Counted from the stretch's first letter, positions 37,766 through 46,509 are shown. The stretch is 64,000 nt of DNA from Alphaproteobacteria bacterium (GCA_030148665.1 JASBSZ010000007.1:1-64000); one strand, 5' to 3'. A program made the numbers and translations. Notes: generated from the letters alone by a model not told the origin.

Positions 37766-38834
37766 GGCGCGGCCCCAACCGTCACGTTTCTGGATCGCTG
37801 TCACGCCGATTCTGGCGGTCATCGCAACCATGATCGCGGGCGGCCTGATGTTTGCGGTGCTGGGCAAGGACCCGCTGGCCTCGATCCGCATGATCTTCTG
37901 GGATCCGCTGATGGGGGAATACGCGTTCTACTATCGGGGGCAGCTGCTGACCAAGGCCGGCCCGCTGATCCTGATCGCGATAGGTCTTTCAATCGGCTTT
38001 CGCGCCGGAATCTGGAACATTGGCGCCGAGGGACAATACATCATCGGGGCGATCTGCGGAGCAGGCGTCGCACTGGCCGCCTATCCGGTTCAGGCATGGT
38101 ACATCTTTCCGCTGATGGTTCTGGCCGGAGGGCTTGGCGGGTGGGCCTGGGGAATGATCCCGGCCATCCTGCGCAACAGGTTCGGGACTAACGAGATCCT
38201 GGTCTCGCTGATGCTGGTCTATGTGGCGCAGCACCTGTTGTCGTCGATGGCGCTGGGGCTGATGCGCAACCCCGAGGGCATGGGCTTTCCCGGTTCGCGC
38301 AACCTGCAGCAATATCCCAGCGCCGCCAACCCCGAGCTGATCGCCGGGACGGGCATTCACTGGGGCGTGGTCGCGGCCTTTCTGTCGGTCATCGTCGCCT
38401 ATGTGTTCATGAGCCGCCACATGACGGGATTCCAGATCCGCCTGATGGGCGAATCCCCACGCGCGGCGACATTCGCCGGGGTGATCCCCAAGAGGGTCGT
38501 CACCTTTACCCTGGGCCTGTCGGGGGCGCTGGCCGGGCTGGCCGGTCTGTTCGAGGTCTCGGGCCCGGCCGGACAGATCACCATCGACTTTGCCTCGGGT
38601 TACGGGTTCACGGCGATCATCGTCGCCTTTCTGGGGCGCCTGCACCCGATCGGGATCATGCTGGGCGGCCTGTTGATGGCGCTGACCTATGTCGGCGGCA
38701 ACCTGGTGCAGCAACAGGCGGGTCTGCCCGCCGCTGCCATCCAGGCCTTTCAGGGAATGCTGCTGTTTTTCCTGCTGGCATTCGATCTGTTGTCGGCCTA
38801 TCGCGTCCGCCTCGTGAAAAGGGAGCACAGATGA
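37752..38834 (+). CDS. Nucleoside ABC transporter permease 1
   Basis: This 360-aa BPD_transp_2 permease has about ten transmembrane segments and the motif SIGFRAGIWNIGAEGQYIIGAICG. GGAGG lies six bases before the ATG at 37752, inside the 3' end of the ATPase gene (14-bp overlap). It is the YufP/NupP-like half of the channel. Confidence 0.92.
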   Translation: MFRLEARPQPSRFWIAVTPILAVIATMIAGGLMFAVLGKDPLASIRMIFWDPLMGEYAFYYRGQLLTKAGPLILIAIGLSIGFRAGIWNIGAEGQYIIGAICGAGVALAAYPVQAWYIFPLMVLAGGLGGWAWGMIPAILRNRFGTNEILVSLMLVYVAQHLLSSMALGLMRNPEGMGFPGSRNLQQYPSAANPELIAGTGIHWGVVAAFLSVIVAYVFMSRHMTGFQIRLMGESPRAATFAGVIPKRVVTFTLGLSGALAGLAGLFEVSGPAGQITIDFASGYGFTAIIVAFLGRLHPIGIMLGGLLMALTYVGGNLVQQQAGLPAAAIQAFQGMLLFFLLAFDLLSAYRVRLVKREHR

Positions 38835-39754
38835 TGGACCTTTCCGCAATCAGCCCGGCGGCGCTGGTCGCCGCCCTCATCGCGGCCTCGACACCCATCC
38901 TGCTGGCCGCCATAGGTGAGCTGGTGGTCGAGAAATCCGGCGTTCTGAACCTTGGCGTCGAAGGCATGATGATCACCGGCGCGATCTTTGGCTTTGCCGC
39001 ATCGGTGGAAACCGGGTCTCCGTGGCTGGGCCTGGTGGCAGCCATGATCGGCAGCGCGATCCTGGCGCTGATCTTTGGCGTTCTCACCCAGTATTTCCTG
39101 ACCAACCAGGTAGCCACCGGGCTGGCCCTCACCCTGTTCGGGCTGGGTTTCTCGGCGCTGATCGGGCAGGGGTACACGGGAATCAAGCCACCGCCCTTTC
39201 CCCGTCTCGATATTGCAGGCCTGAGCGGAATTCCCTTTTTCGGACGCGCGTTGCTCAGCCATGACTATATTGTCTATCTGTCGATCCTGCTGGTTGCGGC
39301 GGTCTGGTATTTCCTCAAGTACACGCGCCCCGGCCTTGTGCTCAGGGCGGTTGGCGAAAACCATGATGCTGCCCATGCCATCGGCTACAACGTGACCCGC
39401 ATCCGCCTGATGGCAGTTGCCTTTGGCGGCGCCTGCGCGGGGCTGGGCGGGGCATATCTGGCACTGGTTCAGGTGCCCCAGTGGACCGAGGGCATGACCG
39501 CCGGTGCAGGCTGGATTGCGCTTGCCCTGGTCGTGTTCGCCTCGTGGAAACCCTGGCGGGTGGTGCTGGGGGCCTATATTTTCGGGGGGGTCTCGATCCT
39601 TCAGTTGAATCTTCAGGCGGTGGGTGTGAATATACCCGTCGCCTATCTGTCGATGGCCCCCTATATCGTGACGATCATCGTTCTGGTCATAATGTCGGGG
39701 GATCGTACAAGCGCTCCGGCCTCGCTGGGCCGCGTATTTCATGCCTCAAGCTAG
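38831..39754 (+). CDS. Nucleoside ABC transporter permease 2
   Basis: This 307-aa second permease of the same family has the GELVVEKSGVLNLGVEGMMI motif near residue 33 and about eight to nine transmembrane segments. It overlaps the first permease gene by four bases. Both permeases are needed for BMP-type nucleoside importers. Confidence 0.92.
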   Translation: MMDLSAISPAALVAALIAASTPILLAAIGELVVEKSGVLNLGVEGMMITGAIFGFAASVETGSPWLGLVAAMIGSAILALIFGVLTQYFLTNQVATGLALTLFGLGFSALIGQGYTGIKPPPFPRLDIAGLSGIPFFGRALLSHDYIVYLSILLVAAVWYFLKYTRPGLVLRAVGENHDAAHAIGYNVTRIRLMAVAFGGACAGLGGAYLALVQVPQWTEGMTAGAGWIALALVVFASWKPWRVVLGAYIFGGVSILQLNLQAVGVNIPVAYLSMAPYIVTIIVLVIMSGDRTSAPASLGRVFHASS

Positions 39755-39808
39755 GGGCAAAACCTTATCCGGGCTGTTCTGCCAGCCCCCAACAGGAGGA
39801 AGAAATCA

Positions 39809-40885
39809 ATGAAATCCCTGAAATCAATTGCGGTGGGCGTCGCGCTTGCCCTCGGCCTGGGGGGGGTTGCCGCCCATGCCGCAGAAAAGCTGAAGGTCGG
39901 GTTCATCTATGTCGGGCCCGTCGGCGATCTCGGCTGGACCCACCAGCATGATCAGGGCCGCAAGGCTGTGGAAAAGGCGTTCGGCGACAAGGTCGAAACA
40001 ACCTATGTCGAAAGCGTCCCCGAAGGGGCCGACGCCGAGCGCGTCATGACCCAGATGGCATTGTCGGGGGCCAAGCTGATCTTTGCCACCTCGTTCGGGT
40101 ACATGGACGCGGTGCAGAACGTCGCCAAGAAATTCCCAAACGTTAAGTTCGAGCACGCCACGGGCTACAAGACCGCGCCCAATGTATCGACCTATTCGGC
40201 CCGTTTCTACGAGGGCCGCATGGTCATCGGCCATATCGCCGGCAAGATGACCAAGACCAACAAGATCGGCTATATCGCATCCTATCCAATCCCCGAGGTC
40301 ATTCGCGGCATCAATGCCGCCTATCTGGCAGCCAAGGCCGTGAACCCGAACGTCCAGTTCAAGATCGTCTGGGTGTTCACCTGGTTTGACCCCGCGAAAG
40401 AGGCCGATGCGGCCAACGCGCTGATCGAACAGGGCGTTGACGTCATCATGCAGCACACCGACAGCCCGGCAGCGCTGACCATCGCCGAAAAGAAAGGCAT
40501 CTATGCCTTCGGTCAGGCTTCGGACATGAAGAAATTCGGCCCCAACGCCCGGCTGACCTCGATCATCGACAACTGGGCGCCCTATTACATCCAGGAAGTC
40601 AAGGCCGTCATGGATGGCACCTGGAAGAGCCACGCGACCTGGGACGGCATCAAGCAGGGGATGGTCAAGATCGGCGATTTTTCGGACAAGATGCCGGCCG
40701 ACGTCAAGGCCTCGGCCCAGAAGATCATCGACGGCCTCAAGGCGGGCACGCTGCATCCCTTTACCGGGCCGATCAACAAGCAGGACGGCTCGGTCTGGCT
40801 GAAACCGGGTGAAGTTGCCGACGACGCCACGCTGGCCGGCATGAATTTCTATGTCGAGGGAATCGAAGGCCAGATTCCCAAGTGA
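39809..40885 (+). CDS. BMP-family substrate-binding protein of the nucleoside transporter
   Basis: This 358-aa exported protein has a signal peptide (about 1-24, ending AAHA-AE) without a lipobox cysteine, so it is probably soluble in the periplasm. The BMP/PnrA fold is seen in KVGFIYVGPVGDLGWTHQHD, RFYEGRMVIGHIAGKM and FGQASDMKKF. Members bind purine nucleosides or bases. It is last in the xdh/transporter operon, preceded by AGGAGGAAG and followed at 25 bp by a strong terminator. Confidence 0.92.
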   Translation: MKSLKSIAVGVALALGLGGVAAHAAEKLKVGFIYVGPVGDLGWTHQHDQGRKAVEKAFGDKVETTYVESVPEGADAERVMTQMALSGAKLIFATSFGYMDAVQNVAKKFPNVKFEHATGYKTAPNVSTYSARFYEGRMVIGHIAGKMTKTNKIGYIASYPIPEVIRGINAAYLAAKAVNPNVQFKIVWVFTWFDPAKEADAANALIEQGVDVIMQHTDSPAALTIAEKKGIYAFGQASDMKKFGPNARLTSIIDNWAPYYIQEVKAVMDGTWKSHATWDGIKQGMVKIGDFSDKMPADVKASAQKIIDGLKAGTLHPFTGPINKQDGSVWLKPGEVADDATLAGMNFYVEGIEGQIPK

Positions 40886-40909
40886 TCGCAGGAAATTGCG
40901 CAACACGAA

Positions 40910-40934
40910 GGCCCGCATTGCTGCGGGCCTTTTT
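40910..40934 (+). terminator. Rho-independent terminator of the xdh/nucleoside-transport operon
   Basis: GGCCCGC pairs with GCGGGCC around a 6-nt loop (40910-40929) and is followed by TTTTT. It lies 24 bp after the BMP gene. Confidence 0.9.
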
Positions 40935-41014
40935 CGTTCAACGGTATTCCCCGATGCCCCTCGCATCCTGTCGGTTGCCTGGCCTGCGGATCATGTCGCC
41001 CGATACGGCTGCCT

Positions 41015-42097
41015 TCAGTCGAACACGATCACGTTGCGCCGCGCATTCCCCGCCTTCGTGTCGGCGATCGCCTCGTTGATCTGGTCCAGGCGATAGCGTC
41101 GGGTGACCAGTTCATCCAGCTTGAGGCGGCCCTGACGATACATCTCGACCAGCCATGGGATATCGCGTGCAAGCAAGGTATCACCCATGTTCGAGCCCTT
41201 CATCGTATGGCTTGAAGCGGCGACCATGACCGGCTCGTAAGTGACCTTGGCCCCCGAGGGCGGCATGCCGACCATGACCAGTGTGCCGCCCACGCACAGA
41301 TATTTCGGCGCATCCTGATAGGCCCTTGCCGATCCCACGGTGACGAACACGAAATCGACCCCCCGCCCGCCATTCAGCGCCTTGACCTGGCGATGGGGTT
41401 TGTCACTGTTGGCCAATACGCCATGGGTTGCGCCGAATTCCATCGCCGTGTCCAGCTTGTCCTCGGCTATATCGACGGCAAAGATACGCGCCGCGCCCGA
41501 TATGGCCGCCCCCTGGATGGCATTCAGCCCGACACCGCCCGCTCCGATGACGACGACCGAGGCACCGGCCGGAACCCGTGCCGTGTTGGTGACCGCGCCC
41601 ACCCCGGTAATGACCCCGCAGGACAGCAGGCAGGCGGCCTCCATCGGAATGTCGTCGGGAATCGGGGCAAGCTGGCTCTGGTCCACCACGACACGCTCGG
41701 CAAAGGCGCCGGTCTGCAGACCCTGCCCTAATACGCCCCCGTCAGGCATCGACAGCGGACCGCTGGCCGGATCATTGCCGGTTTCACAGCGGGCCGGCCT
41801 GCCTCCGGCGCAGCTGGGGCAATGGCCACAGGCGCGCAGCAGCGTCACCAGAACGGTATCGCCGGGTGCGTAGCCCCCCGTCACGCCATCGCCGGTTGCA
41901 CGCACCACGCCGGCGGCCTCGTGCCCATAGACGGCGGGCAGGACACCGCCCCACGCCCCCTCGGCATACAGGATATCGGAGTGGCAGATCGCGCAGGCCT
42001 TGATCTCGACCTCGACCTCGCCGGCTTGGGGCGCACGAAGATCGACATCCTCGATAACCAGCGCCTCACCAAACGCGCGACAGACAGCAGCCTTCAT
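41015..42097 (-). CDS. Zinc-dependent alcohol dehydrogenase
   Basis: This 360-aa medium-chain dehydrogenase has the catalytic zinc site CHSD and GHEAAGVV, structural zinc cysteines in CGHCPSCAGGRPARC, and the NAD-binding GAGGVGLNAIQGA. It resembles class III/S-nitrosoglutathione-type and related alcohol dehydrogenases but is shorter; the substrate cannot be told. It lies 155 bp downstream of soxT on the same strand. Whether it belongs to the sox transcript is uncertain. Confidence 0.88.
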   Translation of the reverse strand: MKAAVCRAFGEALVIEDVDLRAPQAGEVEVEIKACAICHSDILYAEGAWGGVLPAVYGHEAAGVVRATGDGVTGGYAPGDTVLVTLLRACGHCPSCAGGRPARCETGNDPASGPLSMPDGGVLGQGLQTGAFAERVVVDQSQLAPIPDDIPMEAACLLSCGVITGVGAVTNTARVPAGASVVVIGAGGVGLNAIQGAAISGAARIFAVDIAEDKLDTAMEFGATHGVLANSDKPHRQVKALNGGRGVDFVFVTVGSARAYQDAPKYLCVGGTLVMVGMPPSGAKVTYEPVMVAASSHTMKGSNMGDTLLARDIPWLVEMYRQGRLKLDELVTRRYRLDQINEAIADTKAGNARRNVIVFD

Positions 42098-42252
42098 GGA
42101 AAAATCCCCCTACATCCCCCGCCGGACCGAAACGATGCGTTGCACGCTACAGTTAGGCAAATCGCCCCGCAAAGGGCAAGAGGGCCAGGGCCCGGTTACG
42201 TGCCGTCACGCGATGACCTGGTACATGTTGGCATGATCGGCCTGCGGCGCGG

Positions 42253-43299
42253 TCACTCGGGCTGAAATCCCGAAACGAGGCGACGCAACCCGATCAGCGC
42301 ACCGACAACGATCGAACCCAGCGCAACCGGGGCCGAGTATGTCAGCGTCGAAAACGCCGACAGGCCCTGCCCGATGGTGCAGCCCAGCGCGATGACACCG
42401 CCCACGCCCATCATGGCGGCGCCGAACATCTGGCGACCCAGTTCCTGGGCATCCTCGCAGGCCTCCCAGCGGAAATGGCCCTTGATCAGCGAACCCAGGA
42501 ATCCGCCCAGTATGACACCGGCCACCGAGCCCACCGAAAAGTTGATGCCGCCCGCGGTTGAGGTCATGAGAAAGATCAGCGATCGGCCCAGAGGGGCGGT
42601 GTAGGAATAGCTCTGCACATCTACCGCGCCCAGGCTGGCCTCGTTCACGGCGCTGGTTCCCCACCAGCCGCTGACAATGGCCAGCCCCACCATTGCGGCC
42701 CAGAAGATGGATACCGGGGCATTGCGCAGATCGCGATTCCGCAGCCCCCACACCAGAAAGGCCACCCCGATGCCAATGGCGATGGCATAGACGGGTACCG
42801 ACGTCCAGCCCGACAGAAGATGCGCGATCCCCTGTGTCGTCGTCGCCTGTGATTCCGGGAACAGGAATGTCCGCAGCGGCGCAATCGGCCCGCCCAGGGT
42901 CATGAAGCTGAAAATGCCGATCACGATGACGGCGACCAGTGCGCGCAGATCGCCACCACCGATTCGCGCAAGGCTGGAAAAGGCGCAATTGCCCGTATAG
43001 GCCATGCCATAGCCGAACATCAGCCCCCCGACGATACTGGCCAGGGGATTCCATTTCAGCGAATAATAGAAGGTCGCGTGAAAATCGAGGATCCCGATCT
43101 GCGCCAGGGTAAAGGTTCCGATGATGGCAACCCCCAATGCCACCCCCCACATGCGCAAACGTTTCTGGTTCTGGCCGTAAAAGGCCGATTCGATGGCGCC
43201 AAGCGTGCAGAAATCCCCCAGCCGGGCGGCCAGCCCCAGCACGGTTCCCCCGCCAAGACCAACCAGTGCAGCCAGCATCCCTGCCGATATCTGTTCCAT
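42253..43299 (-). CDS. soxT: SoxT-type YeeE/YedE sulfur-compound transporter
   Basis: This 348-aa inner-membrane protein of the YeeE/YedE (sulf_transp) family has about nine to ten transmembrane helices and repeated cysteine/glycine motifs (GLAARLGDFCTLGA, GYGMAYTGNCAFSS, GGVIALGCTIGQGLSAFS). E. coli YeeE imports thiosulfate. Linked to soxR and soxS it corresponds to the SoxT proteins of other sox clusters, thought to move sulfur compounds or signal to SoxR. The ATG at 43299 is set by GGAGGG; a GTG at 43311 is the alternative. Confidence 0.88.
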   Translation of the reverse strand: MEQISAGMLAALVGLGGGTVLGLAARLGDFCTLGAIESAFYGQNQKRLRMWGVALGVAIIGTFTLAQIGILDFHATFYYSLKWNPLASIVGGLMFGYGMAYTGNCAFSSLARIGGGDLRALVAVIVIGIFSFMTLGGPIAPLRTFLFPESQATTTQGIAHLLSGWTSVPVYAIAIGIGVAFLVWGLRNRDLRNAPVSIFWAAMVGLAIVSGWWGTSAVNEASLGAVDVQSYSYTAPLGRSLIFLMTSTAGGINFSVGSVAGVILGGFLGSLIKGHFRWEACEDAQELGRQMFGAAMMGVGGVIALGCTIGQGLSAFSTLTYSAPVALGSIVVGALIGLRRLVSGFQPE

Positions 43300-43311
43300 G
43301 ATGCCCTCCAC

Positions 43312-43701
43312 TCAGCCGGTTGCCGACCGCTTTTCCTGCAGTTCGTCATCGGGTTCGTCACCCTCGGCGTCCGGGCAGCAGAAAAGTTCATAGACCATGT
43401 CGATGACCTTGCGCGCCTTGTCGTCATTCAGGGAATAATAGATGGTTTTCCCCTCGCGCCGATACTTGACCAGCCCCTCAAGCCGAAGACGGGCGAGTTG
43501 CTGCGATACCGCGGCCTGACGCGAGTGCAGCAGATTTTCGAGATCCGAAACCGATTTTTCACCCGAGGTCAGATGGCACAGGATCAGCAGACGCCCCTCA
43601 TGGGCAACGGCCTTGAGGAAATCGGCCGCGCCCACGGCATTCTCGATCATGAGGGCCATCTGCTGGTCACTCAGCCCTTGATCGTAATCCGGTAGGGGCA
43701 T
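43312..43701 (-). CDS. soxR: SoxR, ArsR-family repressor of sox genes
   Basis: This 129-aa winged-helix regulator has the DNA-recognition segment SVSDLENLLHSRQAAVSQQLARL, the beta wing GLVKYRREGKTIYYSL, and cysteines in LCHLT and LFCCPD that fit a thiol-based persulfide sensor (SqrR/BigR/SoxR group). It would repress sox genes until thiosulfate-derived sulfane is present. The start at 43701 trims a long upstream frame without support. It lies between soxS and soxT on the leftward arm. Confidence 0.9.
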   Translation of the reverse strand: MPLPDYDQGLSDQQMALMIENAVGAADFLKAVAHEGRLLILCHLTSGEKSVSDLENLLHSRQAAVSQQLARLRLEGLVKYRREGKTIYYSLNDDKARKVIDMVYELFCCPDAEGDEPDDELQEKRSATG

Positions 43702-43716
43702 TGTCGGCCTCGCCTG

Positions 43717-43772
43717 CTCTGATTCAGAGGCATGTTGTCTGTCAGACCCGCCGGACCACAAATTCTGGTGGT
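43717..43772. promoter_or_regulatory. Palindromes upstream of soxR (candidate operators)
   Basis: CTCTGATTCAGAG (43717-43729) is a perfect 13-bp palindrome just before soxR. Farther up, ACCACAAATTCTGGTGGT (43755-43772) has matching 5-bp ends around AAATTCTG. The reverse core AGAATTTG is shared with the soxS/soxV promoter region. No good promoter boxes were found here, so autoregulation is only suggested. Confidence 0.4.
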
Positions 43773-43858
43773 GGCGAAAAGTCAGTGCGGTTCCTGCAAC
43801 CACTGCCACACGCGGCAGTAAAGTTCAACATTTTCCCACGGATCAGCGTCCCTGTGTC

Positions 43859-44233
43859 TCAGGAACCACCCTCTTTTCTGTCGATATCCTCAAGCATCCT
43901 GTCAAGCATGCCCCAAAAAAAGGCCTCGCCGGGATAGCCGACGATCCGGCTTTGCTCGACTCCATCCTTGACCAGCACGAATGTTGGCGTGAACCGCGCC
44001 TTGGACTTGATCTTCAGGGTCTTGGGAATCGGTTCGTAAAGATCGAGAACCAGCAGCGGCGCTCGTTTCCCCTCTTCCGTCTTTGCATAGATCACGCCGA
44101 CATCCTTGCGCCAGCGGGCGCACCAGATGCAACCCTCCTGCTGGAACATGACGAGGCGAAGCTCGGCACGCGCAGGATGTGTCGCGGGTACAAGCAACAG
44201 GACGGTGGCAAGGATGAACAGAAGGGGCCGCAT
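43859..44233 (-). CDS. soxS: SoxS, periplasmic thioredoxin-like protein
   Basis: This 124-aa exported thioredoxin-fold protein has a signal peptide (about 1-23) and the redox pair C35-C38 in EGCIWCARW, with a TPTFVLVKDG cis-Pro-like segment. In Paracoccus, SoxS keeps SoxY active by reducing its wrongly oxidised carrier cysteine. Here it leads the leftward arm, divergent from soxV. GGAGA lies seven bases before the ATG. Confidence 0.9.
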   Translation of the reverse strand: MRPLLFILATVLLLVPATHPARAELRLVMFQQEGCIWCARWRKDVGVIYAKTEEGKRAPLLVLDLYEPIPKTLKIKSKARFTPTFVLVKDGVEQSRIVGYPGEAFFWGMLDRMLEDIDRKEGGS

Positions 44234-44254
44234 GCTGGGGTCTCCGGGTTTCTG

Positions 44255-44299
44255 TTGTTTACATAGTCAAATTCTAATATGATTGTGCGATCAAAGCAA
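44255..44299. promoter_or_regulatory. Divergent soxS/soxV promoters with candidate SoxR operator
   Basis: Rightward (soxV): TTGTTT (44255-44260), 17 nt, TATGAT (44278-44283). Leftward (soxS): TTGCTT (44299-44294), 17 nt, TAGAAT (44276-44271). Between them lies CATAGTCAAATTCTAATATG (44262-44281), whose ends CATA/TATG are inverted. The TAGAATT core recurs at the soxX -10 box. An ArsR protein bound here would block both promoters. In Paracoccus, SoxR is known to bind this same intergenic region. Confidence 0.55.
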
Positions 44300-44308
44300 G
44301 GAATACCC

Positions 44309-45046
44309 ATGTTCTTGGACATATCCCTTGGCGGCGCGGCATTGGGCGGGTTGCTTTCCTTCCTGTCACCCTGCGTGTTGCCGCTGGTACCGTTCTATTT
44401 CTGTTATATGGCCGGCATATCGATGGCCGAGCTGCGCGAAGACGGAATCGCACCGGGTGCGCAGCGCCGTCTTTTCGTTCTGGCAATCTTCTTTGCCATC
44501 GGCGTGACCACGATCTTTGTCTTTCTGGGCATGGCGGCAACCGCCATCGGCCAGGCCTTTGGCGACTGGATTCGCCCGCTGTCATACGTGGCCGCCCTGA
44601 TCCTGTTCCTGTTCGGGCTGCATTTCCTGGGCGTCCTGAAAATCCCGCTGCTTTACAGGCAGATGACCTTCGAGACCCGGCGCCAACCGTCAACCATTGT
44701 CGGTTCCTACGTGACGGGGCTTGCCTTCGGCTTTGGCTGGACGCCCTGTGTCGGGCCTGCGCTGGCGGCGGTTCTGATGGTGGCCAGCACGCAGGACAGC
44801 GTAAGCCGCGGTGCCCTGCTGCTGCTGGTCTACGGGCTGGGCATGACCCTGCCATTCGTGATCGGTGCGCTTTTCTGTCGGCCCTTCCTGAACTGGATGC
44901 AACGCAAGCGGAAATATCTCGGCCATATCGAAAAGGCGATGGGCGTCTTTCTGATCATCTTTGCGGTGCTGATCGCAACCAATACGGTGACACGCATCTC
45001 GCAATTCCTGATCGACTATTTCCCGGGGCTCACCGCGATCGGCTGA
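44309..45046 (+). CDS. soxV: SoxV, CcdA-type thiol-electron transporter
   Basis: This 245-aa inner-membrane protein of the DsbD/CcdA family has six hydrophobic segments, with the two redox cysteines C22 (SFLSPCVLPLVPFY) and C147 (FGWTPCVGPAL). It carries electrons from cytoplasmic thioredoxin to periplasmic Sox thioredoxins. SoxW, its usual partner downstream, is absent here; SoxS across the promoter region is the only visible acceptor. The start at 44309 follows AAGGAA; a frame from 44279 overlaps the promoter and is rejected. Confidence 0.93.
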   Translation: MFLDISLGGAALGGLLSFLSPCVLPLVPFYFCYMAGISMAELREDGIAPGAQRRLFVLAIFFAIGVTTIFVFLGMAATAIGQAFGDWIRPLSYVAALILFLFGLHFLGVLKIPLLYRQMTFETRRQPSTIVGSYVTGLAFGFGWTPCVGPALAAVLMVASTQDSVSRGALLLLVYGLGMTLPFVIGALFCRPFLNWMQRKRKYLGHIEKAMGVFLIIFAVLIATNTVTRISQFLIDYFPGLTAIG

Positions 45047-45052
45047 CAATCA

Positions 45053-45072
45053 CGCACGGCCGGGTCCGTGCG
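45053..45072. terminator. Hairpin after soxV
   Basis: CGCACGG pairs with CCGTGCG around CCGGGT, 7 bp after the soxV stop. It has no T-run, so it is probably an attenuator or stability hairpin. Confidence 0.4.
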
Positions 45073-45168
45073 CCCCATTTCACATCGTATCCGTTTGATT
45101 CGATGCAGCCCGGACACGGCGTTTCACGAACAATCATTACCGACGTATTCACATCTTTGAATTTTTTG

Positions 45169-45197
45169 TTGTGTAAAAGGGGATTCTCACATAGAAT
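45169..45197 (+). promoter_or_regulatory. Promoter of soxXYZABCD with AGAATT motif
   Basis: TTGTGT (45169-45174) and TAGAAT (45192-45197) are 17 nt apart, about 30 bp before the soxX start. The sequence CATAGAATTGAAC covering the -10 box resembles TTAGAATTTGAC at the soxS promoter. It is therefore a second candidate SoxR site, in the position where Paracoccus SoxR binds (before soxX). Confidence 0.55.
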
Positions 45198-45225
45198 TGA
45201 ACGGGCATGAAACAGGGAGGAATAA

Positions 45226-45684
45226 ATGAAGCCGTATCAACTGGCACTCATCCCGGCGTCATTTCTCGCAATGGCAACATTGGCCTCGGCCGGTACGATC
45301 AAACCGGATGATGTCGTATTCGCACCAAACGGCGCGGTGTCCACATCGTTGACCGGCACCCCGGGAGACCCGGCAAACGGCCGCAAGGTCTTTGCCAACC
45401 GCAAGCTGGGCAACTGCCTGGCGTGTCACAAGAACTCGGATCTGTCGGAACAGCAGTTCCACGGTGAAATCGGCCCCGCCCTAGACGGTGTCGCCGAGCG
45501 ATATGACGAAGCGCAACTTCGCGGAATTCTGGTGAATTCGAAAAAGACCTTCGAAGGCACCATCATGCCATCCTTTTACCGCCTCAAGAACGGCGCGCGG
45601 ACCATGAAGAAATTCCAGGGCAAGACCATACTGACAGCCCAACAGGTCGAGGACGTGGTCGCCTATCTCAAGACACTCAAGTAA
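45226..45684 (+). CDS. soxX: SoxX, monohaem cytochrome c
   Basis: This 152-aa periplasmic subunit has a signal peptide (cleavage after ASA, residue 22) and one haem site C64-x-x-C67-H68 (NCLACHKN), with the Met ligand probably in TIMPSFYR. SoxX pairs with SoxA to attach thiosulfate oxidatively to the SoxY carrier cysteine. GGGAGGAATAA precedes the ATG. It is the first gene of the core sox operon. Confidence 0.95.
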   Translation: MKPYQLALIPASFLAMATLASAGTIKPDDVVFAPNGAVSTSLTGTPGDPANGRKVFANRKLGNCLACHKNSDLSEQQFHGEIGPALDGVAERYDEAQLRGILVNSKKTFEGTIMPSFYRLKNGARTMKKFQGKTILTAQQVEDVVAYLKTLK

Positions 45685-45695
45685 CGGAGACATCC

Positions 45696-46124
45696 ATGAA
45701 CCTGTCCAGAAGACAAGCACTGGCACTTGGTGGAGCGGTCGTCACTGTCAGCCTCGTCCCCATCGATTTCGCGATGGCCGCATCCGATGAGGCCACCAAG
45801 GAGGCGATCAACGCCTTTACCGGCGGGGCCGATATCGCTGACGGTGGCGTCAAGCTGACCACCCCGGAAATTGCCGAAAACGGCAACACGGTGCCGATAT
45901 CGGTGTCCGCGCCCGGCGCGGTCAGCATAATGATCATCGCCACCCGCAACCCGAATCCGGGGGTCGTGACCTTCAACTTCGGCGCCATGGCGAAACCCGC
46001 TGCGGCAACCCGCATCCGCCTGGCCGGCACACAGAACGTGATCGCCGTGGCCAAGATGGCGGATGGAACATTCAGGAAAACCAGCAACGCCGTCAAAGTC
46101 ACGATCGGCGGTTGCGGCGGCTGA
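45696..46124 (+). CDS. soxY: SoxY, sulfur-carrier protein
   Basis: This 142-aa carrier has a twin-arginine type signal (SRRQALALGGA) and the C-terminal swinging arm GGCGG, whose C140 holds the growing sulfur intermediate. It forms a heterodimer with SoxZ and is exported folded with it. It starts 11 bp after soxX, and length and both ends match the family. Confidence 0.96.
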   Translation: MNLSRRQALALGGAVVTVSLVPIDFAMAASDEATKEAINAFTGGADIADGGVKLTTPEIAENGNTVPISVSAPGAVSIMIIATRNPNPGVVTFNFGAMAKPAAATRIRLAGTQNVIAVAKMADGTFRKTSNAVKVTIGGCGG

Positions 46125-46149
46125 CCCCAAGGATACGGAGACCCAGGAA

Positions 46150-46479
46150 ATGGCAAAAATCAAACCTCGTGTGAAAGTTCCCAGATCGGTCAAGGCGGGC
46201 GAATTCTTTACCGTCAAGACACTGATCAATCACAAGATGGAATCCGGTCAGCGCAAGGACAAGAAAACCGGCAAGAAGATCCCGCGCAAGATCATCAATT
46301 TCTTCGAGGCGAGCTTCAACGGAACCCCGGTATTCACGGCCGATATCCAGCCGGCGGTTTCAAGCAACCCGTTCTTCCAGTTCTCGATGAAGGTCGACGG
46401 ACCCGGCAAGCTGGCGTTCAAGTGGGTTGATGACGATGGCTCGGTCTACGAGACGGCAAAACCTATCAAGATTGGCTGA
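46150..46479 (+). CDS. soxZ: SoxZ, sulfur-carrier partner protein
   Basis: This 109-aa immunoglobulin-like protein has no signal peptide, as expected because SoxZ is carried out with SoxY by the Tat system. Recognisable parts are PRVKVPRSVKAGEFFTVKTL and the C-terminal FKWVDDDGSVYETAKPI. The start at 46150 (GGAAATGG) is chosen because it gives the family's usual length; a frame from 46063 only overlaps soxY. Confidence 0.95.
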   Translation: MAKIKPRVKVPRSVKAGEFFTVKTLINHKMESGQRKDKKTGKKIPRKIINFFEASFNGTPVFTADIQPAVSSNPFFQFSMKVDGPGKLAFKWVDDDGSVYETAKPIKIG

Positions 46480-46509
46480 AAACAAAAACACAACAGGGAG
46501 TTTAAAGCC

